From NCBI GenBank assembly GCA_017853885.1, contig JAFMIR010000041.1, positions 1-32,727 of the forward strand: DNA of 32,727 nt, given 5' to 3'. Shown here one piece after another: positions 25,562 to 32,727 of the stretch. This DNA is from Prosthecobacter sp. Lineage in GTDB: Bacteria > Verrucomicrobiota > Verrucomicrobiia > Verrucomicrobiales > Verrucomicrobiaceae. A model generated the notes under the pieces. The model worked only from the letters and a program-made list of their open reading frames with translations. It was not told the DNA's origin and did no database searches. The position numbers and the translations under genes are program-made. Position 1 is the stretch's first letter; every line of letters begins with the position of its first letter.

Positions 25562-26557
25562 TCAACAAATGCTGAGAGCTTTGGCCACTACGACATCAGC
25601 CGTTGGAAGTTGGATAGCCTCCAAGGGCGGGCTGTAAATGGCTGGAGCATCCAGACTGCACACGCGCTGTACAGGGGCGTCTAGTTCGTCGAAAATGCGC
25701 TCCTGAATCATGTAGGCGATTTGGGCACCAATGCCGCAGTAAGGCTTGTTTTCCTCAACATAGACGGCACGATGCGTTTTCGCGACGGATTCGAGGATGG
25801 TATCCTCATCGAGCGGTCGTATGGTGCGTAGATCAACGACTTCGGCGCGGATTCCGTGCTCCTCCTCAAGGATACGGGTAGCTTCGAGGCAAGTGATCAC
25901 TGCTTTGCCGTGAGCAAGCAGGCTGATGTCAGTTCCCACACGTTTCACATCAGCCAAGCCGAGCGGAATGACCAAATCACCACCGGGGATTTCATCGTTC
26001 GAGGGAACGTCCCACTCCTCGCCATAAAGCTTGGTGCTCTCCATGAACATGACGGGATCGTTGTCACGGATGGCGGCCTTCATCAGCCCCTTCGCGTCAT
26101 AGGCGTTGCTTGGACAGACACATTTCATTCCAGGGAAGTTCGCCATGATGTTCTCCGGCGTGTGAGAATGAGTCGCCCCGACGCTGGTGCCGCCGTTGGC
26201 CGGACCTCGGATGACGATGGGGCAGTTGATCTTACCGCCAGACATGTAGCGGACCATTGCGCCGTTGTTCACGATCTGGTCCCAAGCCACGGTATAGAAA
26301 CTCCAAAACATCAATTCCATCACCGGGCGCACGCCAAGCATGCTGGCACCGATGCCCATGCCGATGAAGCCCGCCTCGCTGATGGGGGTATCCACAAGAC
26401 GCTTGTCACCCCATTTGTCCCAGAGCCCCTGAGTCACCTTGTAGGCCCCATTGTATTGAGCGACCTCCTCCCCCATCACCACGACCATGGGGTCACGAGC
26501 AATTTCTTCATCGAGGGCTTCACGGACGGCGTCGCGGTAGGTGATTCGGCGGGGCAT
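25562..26557 (-). CDS. pdhB: Pyruvate dehydrogenase E1 component, beta subunit
   Basis: 331 residues. The transketolase-like pyrimidine-binding domain (about 4-180) has VMGEEVAQYNGAYKVTQGL, DTPISEAGFIGMGIGASM and RGPANGG, and the C-terminal domain has EVVDLRTIRPLD and the VEENKPYCGIGAQIAYMIQE block. With an alpha subunit it makes the thiamine-diphosphate E1 that decarboxylates pyruvate. No E1-alpha or E2 gene is adjacent: on both sides lie unrelated genes. A branched-chain E1-beta is a weaker alternative. There is no Shine-Dalgarno before the ATG at 26557. Confidence 0.94.
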   Translation of the reverse strand: MPRRITYRDAVREALDEEIARDPMVVVMGEEVAQYNGAYKVTQGLWDKWGDKRLVDTPISEAGFIGMGIGASMLGVRPVMELMFWSFYTVAWDQIVNNGAMVRYMSGGKINCPIVIRGPANGGTSVGATHSHTPENIMANFPGMKCVCPSNAYDAKGLMKAAIRDNDPVMFMESTKLYGEEWDVPSNDEIPGGDLVIPLGLADVKRVGTDISLLAHGKAVITCLEATRILEEEHGIRAEVVDLRTIRPLDEDTILESVAKTHRAVYVEENKPYCGIGAQIAYMIQERIFDELDAPVQRVCSLDAPAIYSPPLEAIQLPTADVVVAKALSIC

Positions 26558-26916
26558 GGCGAGTTTTGAGCGGCGAGTAAGTCGGGGAGACCGGGGGCGG
26601 TGTCAAGCAGGGCGGCGGGAAGGAACGGAGAACCTCTGCATACGCTGGAAACGGGCCAAAAACGCTTCACTGGCGCACCGAAAACGGGCTTCTATTAATC
26701 AATGCTGATATTTTTTCGAAATGATGATTGACGGGAGGCGTAAAGTTTTGTTGAACGACCATGAGTCACACGGTCTGCCTTGCATCTCCCGCTGTTTTCA
26801 GCACGCAAATTGCTCAAAAAGTTCGCGCAGGCACTCGGTTTCTCGTTTAGTCTGAGTGCCCCCCGCGTCTGGCGGGAGGACAAAGTTTTCTCATTTTGCA
26901 CCGTTAATTAGAAAGA
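26558..26916 (+). promoter_or_regulatory. 359-base gene-free region: leader of the sigma factor gene with two hairpins
   Basis: This divergent region serves pdhB (minus) and the sigma gene (plus). It has an AT-rich stretch near 26690-26730 and a -35-like TTGACG (26728-26733) without a good -10. Two neighbouring hairpins follow: GGCACTC/GAGTGCC (26830-26836 with 26854-26860) and CCCGC/GCGGG (26862-26876). A 29-codon open frame (ATG 26761 to TAG 26850) ends inside the first hairpin loop. A structured 5' leader for the sigma gene is plausible, but no known riboswitch was recognised. Confidence 0.45.
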
Positions 26917-27840
26917 ATGCTCAACATGGAACTCGATGGAGGAATCAAGATCTACCTGCGGGAGATCGGCAAGACAGATTTGCTGACGCCCGAGCAGGAG
27001 GTCGAACTCGCTGAGCGCATCAAGCGCGGCGACCCCGAGGCACGCTCCCACATGATCCGCGCCAACTTGCGTCTTGTGGTGAAGATTGCCCAAGATTATG
27101 CCAACTATGGCTTGCCCCTTCTGGACCTCATTTCCGAAGGGAATATAGGTCTGATGAAGGCTGTGGAACGGTTCGACCCCAATAAGGGCGGCAAGCTTTC
27201 CACCTACGCCGCCTGGTGGATCAAGCAGTCCATTAAGCGCGCCCTTGCCAACCAGTCCAAGACCATCCGACTGCCCGTTCACATGGTGGACAAGATCAGC
27301 AAGATGCGTCGCGTGGCCATGGCCATGTCCGAGGAGTTGGGTCGAGAGCCCACTGACGATGAGCTGTCCGAAGAAATCGGCATCGACCGCGCCAAGCTAA
27401 GCCAGCTCAAGGTTGCTTCTATGCGGCCGGCATCGCTCGATGCACCGATCAGTGAGGACGACAGCACCGAATTTGGTGAAATTGTCGGCGATGAAAACGC
27501 CCTCACGCCCTTCGAACTCCTCTCGCACAAAAACATGCATGGGCAGCTCGACGGGCTGCTTACCGTGTTGGATGCTCGTGAACTCAAAATCATCGAAGCG
27601 CGCTTTGGCCTTTCCGGTCAGAAGCCGCGGACACTGGAAGAAGTGGGTCAGGAGTTTGGCGTCACCCGCGAGCGTATCCGTCAGCTCCAAAACATCGCTC
27701 TGCGCAAATTGCGCCGCGCGCTCCAGAAAAAGGAAGATCCCATTCCGAAGGCCCTCCGCAATGCCGGTGGAAAGAAGAAGCGAGGCAAGAAGAAGGAGGA
27801 GGAACCGGAACCCGAAGAAGATCTTGGCTCCGAAGAATGA
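26917..27840 (+). CDS. RNA polymerase sigma factor, RpoD/sigma70-like (short form)
   Basis: 307 residues. Region 1.2 begins almost at residue 1 (DGGIKIYLREIG), then region 2 (LISEGNIGLMKAVERFDPNKG, STYAAWWIKQSIKRALANQSKTIRLPVH), region 3, and region 4.2 (LEEVGQEFGVTRERIRQLQNIALRKLRR). Region 1.1 and the large non-conserved insert of primary sigma factors are missing, so it is either a short housekeeping sigma or a group 2 paralogue; I leave the symbol blank. The last 35 residues are an unusual run of Lys followed by Glu/Pro. The ATG at 26917 has weak purines upstream, and a second ATG lies at 26926. A strong terminator follows. Confidence 0.96.
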   Translation: MLNMELDGGIKIYLREIGKTDLLTPEQEVELAERIKRGDPEARSHMIRANLRLVVKIAQDYANYGLPLLDLISEGNIGLMKAVERFDPNKGGKLSTYAAWWIKQSIKRALANQSKTIRLPVHMVDKISKMRRVAMAMSEELGREPTDDELSEEIGIDRAKLSQLKVASMRPASLDAPISEDDSTEFGEIVGDENALTPFELLSHKNMHGQLDGLLTVLDARELKIIEARFGLSGQKPRTLEEVGQEFGVTRERIRQLQNIALRKLRRALQKKEDPIPKALRNAGGKKKRGKKKEEEPEPEEDLGSEE

Positions 27841-27844
27841 TTCG

Positions 27845-27881
27845 AAAAAGCCGTGAGGGAGAAATGCCCCGCGGCTTTTTT
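27845..27881 (+). terminator. Rho-independent terminator of the sigma factor gene
   Basis: AAAAAGCCGTG and CGCGGCTTTTT form an 11-bp stem with one T-G wobble, and an inner GGG/CCC can pair further. The right arm runs into six T. It begins five bases after the stop codon. It also reads acceptably on the other strand, but no gene there needs it. Confidence 0.85.
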
Positions 27882-27936
27882 CGTGTTCGGACGGCACTCC
27901 TTGCCATAAAAAAAACGTGGCCTAGTTTTGCCATCG

Positions 27937-29382
27937 ATGACGATGCGACTTCTTTTGGTGCTCAGCATGGTTTTGGGTTCCGTTCACGCGCGTGAATGGA
28001 AGAGTGCCGATGGTAGCAAAAAAATGGAGGCGGTTTTTGTGGCGGTGCAGGGAGAAGAGCTAGCACTCCATATGGCAGGGAAAACTTCCATCTTCCCGCT
28101 TATGGCCTTCGCAGGTGATGACCAGCAGTTCGCGAAGAACGCGCACGCTATCACCGAGACTGCGACGAAGCTCGGCCCTCAATCATTTGAGCTAGTTCAT
28201 CCGGTCGAGGATGGTAGCGGATGGATTTGTCGCCTAGCATTGAAGATCGATCCAAAAGCGGGTGGCCCAAAACTCTTCACCGGCGAGGTCTTCTTCCTCC
28301 TTACAAAGGACGTCGCTGCTTATCAAAAAGGTCAGCGGGTGGAGAATCAGCCGCTGTTTGGTGCTGGGGGCCGTACCTATCATCCGCTCGTTGGTGATCC
28401 TTCCATGCTGCGCGCTTACGCGATCGAAGTTGAGCAGGCCACGCAAGCTTGGATGGATATCATGGCCACCGCCGGTGACGACCCCGCCAAGCAAGCGCCG
28501 AACGTGCTCGAGCCAGATGTCAAGATTGCCACCCGGCATGGCTGGGGTGTGGTCATCGGTAAAAGCGGTCTGGTGGCCATCGATCCAGAGATGGTCAAAA
28601 AAGATTTCAAGAGCCTCGTCATTCATCATGAAGGCAAAGACTACCCAGCGGCTCCTTATGTTCCCAAGGACAAGGATGGAAGTGAGATCAAGGTGTCCGA
28701 TGTGCAGTTGGTCTTGTGCAAGGTGCCGATGGAAGTCGCGCGTATTGGGGCGAGAAAGCCGGTCGAAGTGGGTCAGAACGTCTTCGCCATCAGTTACGAG
28801 CTTAGCAGCGGCAAAAAAAGTTTCTCCACCAAGGCCACCGTCACTCGGGGCATCATCAGCCGTTTGGGTGCCCATGGAAGCTTTCAGCATGATGCAAGGC
28901 TTCCACCGGAAAATCTGGGTGGATTTCTCATCGGAGAAAAAGGAGATGTGCTGGGTTTCTTTTTCCAAACACAGACTTCAGGCGGCAATGCGAAGAAGCA
29001 AACTGCGATCGACAAGCCCACCATAGAAGGCCTCGGTTCCTGTGTGAGCACGCAGGCTATCGCCGGCATGCTCACGAGACTTCCCGGGCAGAGTGCTCCG
29101 CGTAGCGGAGCAGCTTTTGAGGACATGGAAGCGCATGCCAAAACTCTGCTTGCCTCTAGCGTGCTGGTTATGAGCACCTTTGAGATCCATCAACCGCGCC
29201 AGATCCGTGTGCCCAAAGCTGCTGGTCCTGCCGTGCCCACCCCAGTTGGGGGCGGGCCTTTGCCGACAGGCTGGAGTCTCAGCAAATCCGGCATCCGGCA
29301 CAATGCGAAGTGCCACTACTACAATGCCCAAAATCCCTGTCAGGCAGTCGATGGTCGTCCGTGTAAGGTGTGCGGTGGCTAA
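27937..29382 (+). CDS. Secreted SHD1-domain protein with degenerate trypsin-like (pseudoprotease) domain
   Basis: 481 residues. A signal peptide (1-18, ending VHA) is followed by an SLA1-homology-1 domain (about 19-68: REWKSADGSKKMEAVFVAV...). The region about 190-350 follows the plan of DegP/trypsin-type proteases: GWGVVIG, then SDVQLVLCKV, VGQNVFAISY, TVTRGIISRLG and PENLGGFLIGEKGDVLGFFF. In active enzymes the last reads PGNSGGPL; here the nucleophile serine is leucine (L327), so proteolysis is unlikely. The C-terminus has H455, C459, C468, C476 and C479 (ending CKVCGG), a probable metal-binding tail. I chose ATG 27937 over an upstream TTG at 27928. Confidence 0.82.
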   Translation: MTMRLLLVLSMVLGSVHAREWKSADGSKKMEAVFVAVQGEELALHMAGKTSIFPLMAFAGDDQQFAKNAHAITETATKLGPQSFELVHPVEDGSGWICRLALKIDPKAGGPKLFTGEVFFLLTKDVAAYQKGQRVENQPLFGAGGRTYHPLVGDPSMLRAYAIEVEQATQAWMDIMATAGDDPAKQAPNVLEPDVKIATRHGWGVVIGKSGLVAIDPEMVKKDFKSLVIHHEGKDYPAAPYVPKDKDGSEIKVSDVQLVLCKVPMEVARIGARKPVEVGQNVFAISYELSSGKKSFSTKATVTRGIISRLGAHGSFQHDARLPPENLGGFLIGEKGDVLGFFFQTQTSGGNAKKQTAIDKPTIEGLGSCVSTQAIAGMLTRLPGQSAPRSGAAFEDMEAHAKTLLASSVLVMSTFEIHQPRQIRVPKAAGPAVPTPVGGGPLPTGWSLSKSGIRHNAKCHYYNAQNPCQAVDGRPCKVCGG

Positions 29383-29480
29383 AGGGTTTGGCAGGCAAAA
29401 GATGGCACGCCTTGGCAGTTGCTCAGCGTCATGTTGTCGGCAGAATCGAGCACTCCTACCCATTCTTCCCCCATTAGACC

Positions 29481-30140
29481 ATGCAGCCCTCCCCCGACTC
29501 CCCGTCGTCGTTCTTCACCATTTTTAATCGCATCCTCGGTATCGGCCTTGCTGCTTCGACGGGTGTCATCGTCCTCGCTTTTTTTGTGAATGGCTGGAAC
29601 ACGCTCAAGCCCAAACCTCAAGAAGCCAAGGTTGATGCGCTTGCAAAAGCGCCGGCGCCTGCCACGCCGCCTGTGGCCTCTGCTGCGGCCACAGTTGCAG
29701 TCGCGGCTCCTGCGACCGCCGCCGCGCCCGCTACTGGCGGCTCTGCCAAGGATCGCGGCAAGACGACATACATGGCTGTCTGCTTCGCCTGTCACCAGCC
29801 CACTGGCATGGGCTTGCCAAACATGTTCCCACCACTTGCCGGCTCCGATTGGGTCAAAGCGAAGAAGGCTGACCGCCTGATTCGCATCGTGTTGCACGGC
29901 TTGAATGGCCCCGTCCAGGTCAATGGCGTGCCCTTCACCACTCCTGCACCGCTCATGCCGCCGCAGGGCGCTGCTTTGAGCGATCAGCAGATCGCTGATG
30001 TGCTGACTTATGTTCGCGCTGAGTTCGGCGGTGGTGCCTCCGAGGTCACCGCTGATCAGGTGAAGGCCATTCGCGAAGCTGAAAAAGCCCGCGCCGCCAT
30101 GTGGACCGAGGCTGAATTGCTCAAGATCTCCGTCGAGTAA
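29481..30140 (+). CDS. Membrane-anchored class I cytochrome c
   Basis: 219 residues. An N-terminal transmembrane helix (about 15-37) and an Ala/Pro-rich linker (about 45-87) precede a cytochrome c domain with the heme site C101-F-A-C104-H105 and a likely axial Met in APLMPPQG (M159). A helical tail follows. It should face the periplasm. It is four bases upstream of an SCO-family gene, so an electron carrier working with cytochrome oxidase is the best guess. There is no Shine-Dalgarno before the ATG. Confidence 0.93.
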   Translation: MQPSPDSPSSFFTIFNRILGIGLAASTGVIVLAFFVNGWNTLKPKPQEAKVDALAKAPAPATPPVASAAATVAVAAPATAAAPATGGSAKDRGKTTYMAVCFACHQPTGMGLPNMFPPLAGSDWVKAKKADRLIRIVLHGLNGPVQVNGVPFTTPAPLMPPQGAALSDQQIADVLTYVRAEFGGGASEVTADQVKAIREAEKARAAMWTEAELLKISVE

Positions 30141-30144
30141 GCTG

Positions 30145-30855
30145 ATGAGCAGCCCGCTGCCAGACACGCCGACTCCGGCGATGCCTGCTGCTCCCGCGAG
30201 CAGCTCTGGCAGCGTGTGGCGCATCTGGCTGGGCATCGTGCTCGCCATTGTTGGAATGATCGTGCTGGGTCAGCGGCTGAACAAAGCCCTGCCCCAGCCT
30301 CCTCTGCCCGTGTTGGCACAAACCACGGGCGACATCGAGCTCATCGAGCGTAGCGGACAAAAGGTCAAGCTCTCGGCAGTGCGTGGCAAGGTCACCGTGA
30401 TGGCCTGTCTTTACACCGTTTGTCCGCATGGCTGTGCTGCCATCGTGCAGCAGATGCAGAAGCTGAACGAAGAACACCGGGCGCATCCCGTGTTCCAGCA
30501 GGTGTCGCTCGCCGTGGCACCAGACCGCGACACAGCCAGCTTCCTCAAATCTTATGCCGATGGCATTGGCGTGAAGCCGGGAGACCCATGGTGGTTTGTC
30601 ACCGGCGAACAACAGCCAATCTGGGACTACCTCACGAAGGAGCTGAAGCTCGACACACCGAAGCCCATCCCGCCGGAGAAGCGGCTCAACCCGCTCGATT
30701 TTTACGAGCACGACCTGCGCATCGTCCTGCTCGATCCGCAGGGCCGCGTGCGTGGCTACTACGCCGTCTTTCATCCGCAGCCGGAGATCGCCACGCACAT
30801 GGCGGAAAAGCTCACGCGTGATGTGCAGCGCCTGCTCGATGATCCTTCATCCTAA
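30145..30855 (+). CDS. SCO1/SenC-family copper chaperone for cytochrome c oxidase
   Basis: 236 residues. A single transmembrane helix (about 24-42) anchors a thioredoxin-like periplasmic domain with the copper ligands C93-x3-C97 (CPHGC) and H189 in FYEHDLRIVLLD. SCO proteins deliver copper to the CuA site of cytochrome oxidase or keep its cysteines reduced. The usual FTFTxCPxxC is slightly altered here (LYTVCPHGC, with an extra His between the cysteines). It is part of one operon with the cytochrome c gene and the HMA gene. Confidence 0.92.
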   Translation: MSSPLPDTPTPAMPAAPASSSGSVWRIWLGIVLAIVGMIVLGQRLNKALPQPPLPVLAQTTGDIELIERSGQKVKLSAVRGKVTVMACLYTVCPHGCAAIVQQMQKLNEEHRAHPVFQQVSLAVAPDRDTASFLKSYADGIGVKPGDPWWFVTGEQQPIWDYLTKELKLDTPKPIPPEKRLNPLDFYEHDLRIVLLDPQGRVRGYYAVFHPQPEIATHMAEKLTRDVQRLLDDPSS

Positions 30856-30868
30856 ACTTCATCACCTT

Positions 30869-31177
30869 ATGAAACACCTCCTCATCGCCATCCTGCTCTT
30901 CGTCGGCATCACGCATGCCGCTGATCCTGTTTATCGTTACGAGGGCGAGGTCGCCGGCGTGATGTGCAGCGCCTGCAGCGGGCATGTGCAGGCCGCGTTG
31001 AAGAAAATCGAAGGCGTGCAAAGCGTGAGCGTGCTGCCAGCGAAGGAAGGCGGCGTCCCGCGACTCGAAATCACCGCCACGAACGCCAAAATCACCCGCG
31101 ATGACTGTGTGAAGGCACTCGGTGAGCAGGCGAAGATGTATGACGTGCGGAACTTGAAGCCAGTGGCCTCAAAGTAA
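30869..31177 (+). CDS. Periplasmic heavy-metal-associated (HMA) domain protein
   Basis: 102 residues. A signal peptide (about 1-18, ending THA) is followed by one HMA domain with the metal motif VM-C33-SA-C36 (GVMCSACSGHV). The rest has the usual beta-alpha-beta-beta-alpha-beta pattern. These domains bind Cu(I), Zn or Hg and pass it on. It is 13 bases after the SCO-family gene and before a TonB receptor, so copper handling is likely. The ATG at 30869 gives a full signal peptide. Confidence 0.93.
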   Translation: MKHLLIAILLFVGITHAADPVYRYEGEVAGVMCSACSGHVQAALKKIEGVQSVSVLPAKEGGVPRLEITATNAKITRDDCVKALGEQAKMYDVRNLKPVASK

Positions 31178-31227
31178 CCATTCATCCGCATTGACACTCG
31201 AAGCGGTGGTTCCCATAATCGCCGCCC

Positions 31228-31632
31228 GTGATCCCTCCCGCCCGTTCAGCACTCTGCTTTCGCATCGCTCGCCGATGCGTGGTGCTGCTCGTGTGCCTCT
31301 CGCTGGGCATGCACTGGGCGCTTTTGCAGGGCGTGGCGTGGACGGGCATGTTCCTCGCTAACCTGAACGAAGGCACGGTGACGGAGGCGGTGGAGAAAAC
31401 CTTTGATGGCGAGCATCCCTGCCCGCTGTGTCTCGCCGTCAAAGAAGGTCAAAAGAAGGAAAAAGACGACTCCAAGCCGCTCGCGGCGAAGTCGGTGAAA
31501 AAGTTTGAAGCAGTGCTCGTGGCTGAAACAAGGCTCGTGGCACCTTCTGCGCAGATTCGGAGCTTTCCGTGGTTGGTTTCCAGCTTCGAAGGACGGTCCG
31601 AGAGGCCGTCCATGCCTCCTCCACGGGTTTGA
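31228..31632 (+). CDS. Small membrane protein with HPCPLC motif (uncharacterised)
   Basis: 134 residues from a GTG start at 31228. One hydrophobic segment (about 17-40) is followed by a periplasmic part with H63-P-C65-P-L-C68 and then a Lys/Glu/Asp-rich stretch (KEGQKKEKDDS) and a polar tail. The HxCxxC arrangement resembles DUF2946-type proteins found beside metal receptors, but I cannot assign it with confidence. Its place between the HMA protein and the TonB receptor suggests metal binding or copper sensing. Confidence 0.65.
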   Translation: MIPPARSALCFRIARRCVVLLVCLSLGMHWALLQGVAWTGMFLANLNEGTVTEAVEKTFDGEHPCPLCLAVKEGQKKEKDDSKPLAAKSVKKFEAVLVAETRLVAPSAQIRSFPWLVSSFEGRSERPSMPPPRV

Positions 31633-31653
31633 CGTGGTGCTCTGAGGTGCCCG

Positions 31654-31758
31654 GAAAGTGGAACAGGTTTCCAACCTGTTCTCTCCGTCGCATCTCGCTC
31701 GTCCGCTGCTGAAGCAGCGGAGCCCTCTCAGGCTAGGTTTCAAACCTGTCCCACTTTC
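31654..31758. repeat. REPIN-like palindromic element (105 bases)
   Basis: Outer arms GAAAGTGG-A-ACAGGTTT (31654-31670) and its complement AAACCTGT-C-CCACTTTC (31742-31758) match in 16 of 17 bases. Each end also holds its own small palindrome: 31661-31681 (9-bp arms, 3-base spacer) and 31735-31747 (AGGTTT-C-AAACCT). The centre has CCGCTGCT-GA-AGCAGCGG (31703-31720). Two inverted REP-like halves around a spacer are the plan of a REPIN. It lies between the CPLC gene and the TonB receptor. Copy number elsewhere cannot be seen here. Confidence 0.6.
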
Positions 31759-31804
31759 TCGTCAACCCGCGCACGCGCCTTGTCGCGTCGCCATGCCTTT
31801 TTCC

Positions 31805-32727
31805 ATGAAACGATTCACGTCTCACCTCTCACTTCTCACAGCTTTCCTCTCCGCCGGGATCGTCGAAGCCCAGCAGCCCACCACCACTCCGAAAACCCTT
31901 CCCGAGGTCGTCGTGACCTCGACGAAAGATCCCTCCAAGACTGTTCCATCCATCGAAACACGTCGTCAGCAGATCGCCGCCACCACAGCGGGTGGCGCGA
32001 GCGTCACCGCCGCGGAGGAATACAAAACCGGCCGCGCCGCCACGCTCAAGGACGCGCTCGATTTCACCCCCGGCGTGCTCGTGCAGAGCCGTTTTGGAGC
32101 CGAGGAGTCGCGCATCGCCATTCGTGGTAGCGGCATTCAGCGCACTTTTCACGGCCGCGGCCTTTGGCTGATGCAGGATGGCATGCCGCTGAACCTTGCT
32201 GATGGTGGCTTTGATATGCAGGCCATTGAACCGATGGCGGCGCAATACGTCGAGACCTTCCGCGGAGCGAACGCCCTGCAATACGGCGCGGCCACTTTGG
32301 GCGGCGCGATCAATTTCATCTCGAACACCGGCTACACGGCGCCTGTCTTTCAGTCGCGTTTTGAGGTCGGCAGCTTCAACACCTTCCGCGGCCAGGTTTC
32401 CTCCGGCTTCGTGACGGGAAATGTGGATGGCTATGTGAGCATCACTGCCGCCCACACGGATGGTTTCCGTGATTGGAGTGAACAGGAAAGCCTGCGCGTC
32501 ATGGCGAATATCGGTGCGAAGATCAGCTCGAACCTTGAAAATCGCTTCTATGTCACCTGGGTTGACTCGAAGTCCCAGCTGCCCGGTGCGTTGACGAAGG
32601 CGCAGATGGAGTCGAATCCGCAGCAGGTGAATCCAGCGAGTCTGGCAGGTCGTCAACGCCGTGACTATCAGCTCCTCCGCCTCGCGAACAAGCTGTCCTA
32701 TTCGGATGGTGACAACACACTGACCTT
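31805..32727 (+). CDS. TonB-dependent outer-membrane receptor (3' end outside window)
   Basis: 307 codons are visible to the right edge with no stop. A signal peptide (about 1-23) precedes a TonB-box-like EVVVTS (about 34-39). The plug domain follows: LKDALDFTPGVLVQSR, EESRIAIRGSGIQ, then MQDGMPLNLADG and AATLGGAINFIS, all classic. The barrel begins with alternating aromatic strands. An ATG at 31793 in the same frame would add four residues. The receptor takes up a chelated metal or small molecule; after SCO and HMA genes, copper or a copper complex is a reasonable guess, though FecA-like siderophore receptors share these motifs. Confidence 0.93.
   Translation, partial: MKRFTSHLSLLTAFLSAGIVEAQQPTTTPKTLPEVVVTSTKDPSKTVPSIETRRQQIAATTAGGASVTAAEEYKTGRAATLKDALDFTPGVLVQSRFGAEESRIAIRGSGIQRTFHGRGLWLMQDGMPLNLADGGFDMQAIEPMAAQYVETFRGANALQYGAATLGGAINFISNTGYTAPVFQSRFEVGSFNTFRGQVSSGFVTGNVDGYVSITAAHTDGFRDWSEQESLRVMANIGAKISSNLENRFYVTWVDSKSQLPGALTKAQMESNPQQVNPASLAGRQRRDYQLLRLANKLSYSDGDNTLT

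Noticed and set aside
25508..25576. 22-codon frame upstream of pgk overlapping the end of pdhB
   Set aside because: Very short, no start signal and no recognisable product.

Overview
The window looks like chromosomal DNA of a member of the Verrucomicrobia, in the Prosthecobacter/Verrucomicrobium range. This is an inference from gene content, not from a marker gene. Pointers are a kinase-TM-repeat protein, a secreted protein with an SLA1-homology (SHD1) domain, a ceramidase-like secreted enzyme, a DUF1802 protein, a radical SAM/DUF4130 DNA-repair pair, high GC, and start codons almost without Shine-Dalgarno sequences. No rRNA, CRISPR array, prophage or insertion-sequence transposase was seen. 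Three tRNA genes are present.

Layout. 1-2381: the tail of an unknown gene, then a two-gene putative DNA-repair operon (radical SAM + DUF4130) headed by a LexA-like box. 2531-8371: a YkgJ-type cysteine-cluster protein, a membrane pseudokinase-like repeat protein overlapping sufE, mutL, and an IscA/HesB-type Fe-S protein. 8407-14158: an FAA-hydrolase/SDR pair facing an aldo/keto reductase (possibly deoxy-sugar oxidation), nadB, and a secreted RlpA/expansin-like protein. 14168-18030: an SLC13/RCK-C transporter, a prenyltransferase-like alpha-toroid protein, tRNA-Leu(CAG), ubiE/menG, then tRNA-Asn(GTT) and tRNA-Met(CAT) on the minus strand. 18134-23204: alr with a DUF1802 gene, a tightly overlapped trio (secreted protein, FkbM methyltransferase, TPMT-like methyltransferase), and a ceramidase-like secreted enzyme. 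23275-27881: the glycolytic pair pgk-tpiA, an E1-beta pyruvate dehydrogenase gene without its alpha partner, and a primary-type sigma factor with a strong terminator. 27937-32727: a secreted pseudoprotease with an SHD1 domain, then a cytochrome c - SCO - HMA - small CPLC protein - TonB receptor run that reads as a copper/cytochrome-oxidase maturation cluster and leaves the window at its right edge.

Most genes are housekeeping. The parts most worth a second look are the SOS-like repair operon, the two proteins whose catalytic residues are changed (pseudokinase and pseudoprotease), the ceramidase-like gene whose start codon sits in a perfect 14-bp hairpin, the structured leader of the sigma gene, the copper cluster with its uncharacterised CPLC protein, and a REPIN-like palindromic element at 31654-31758.
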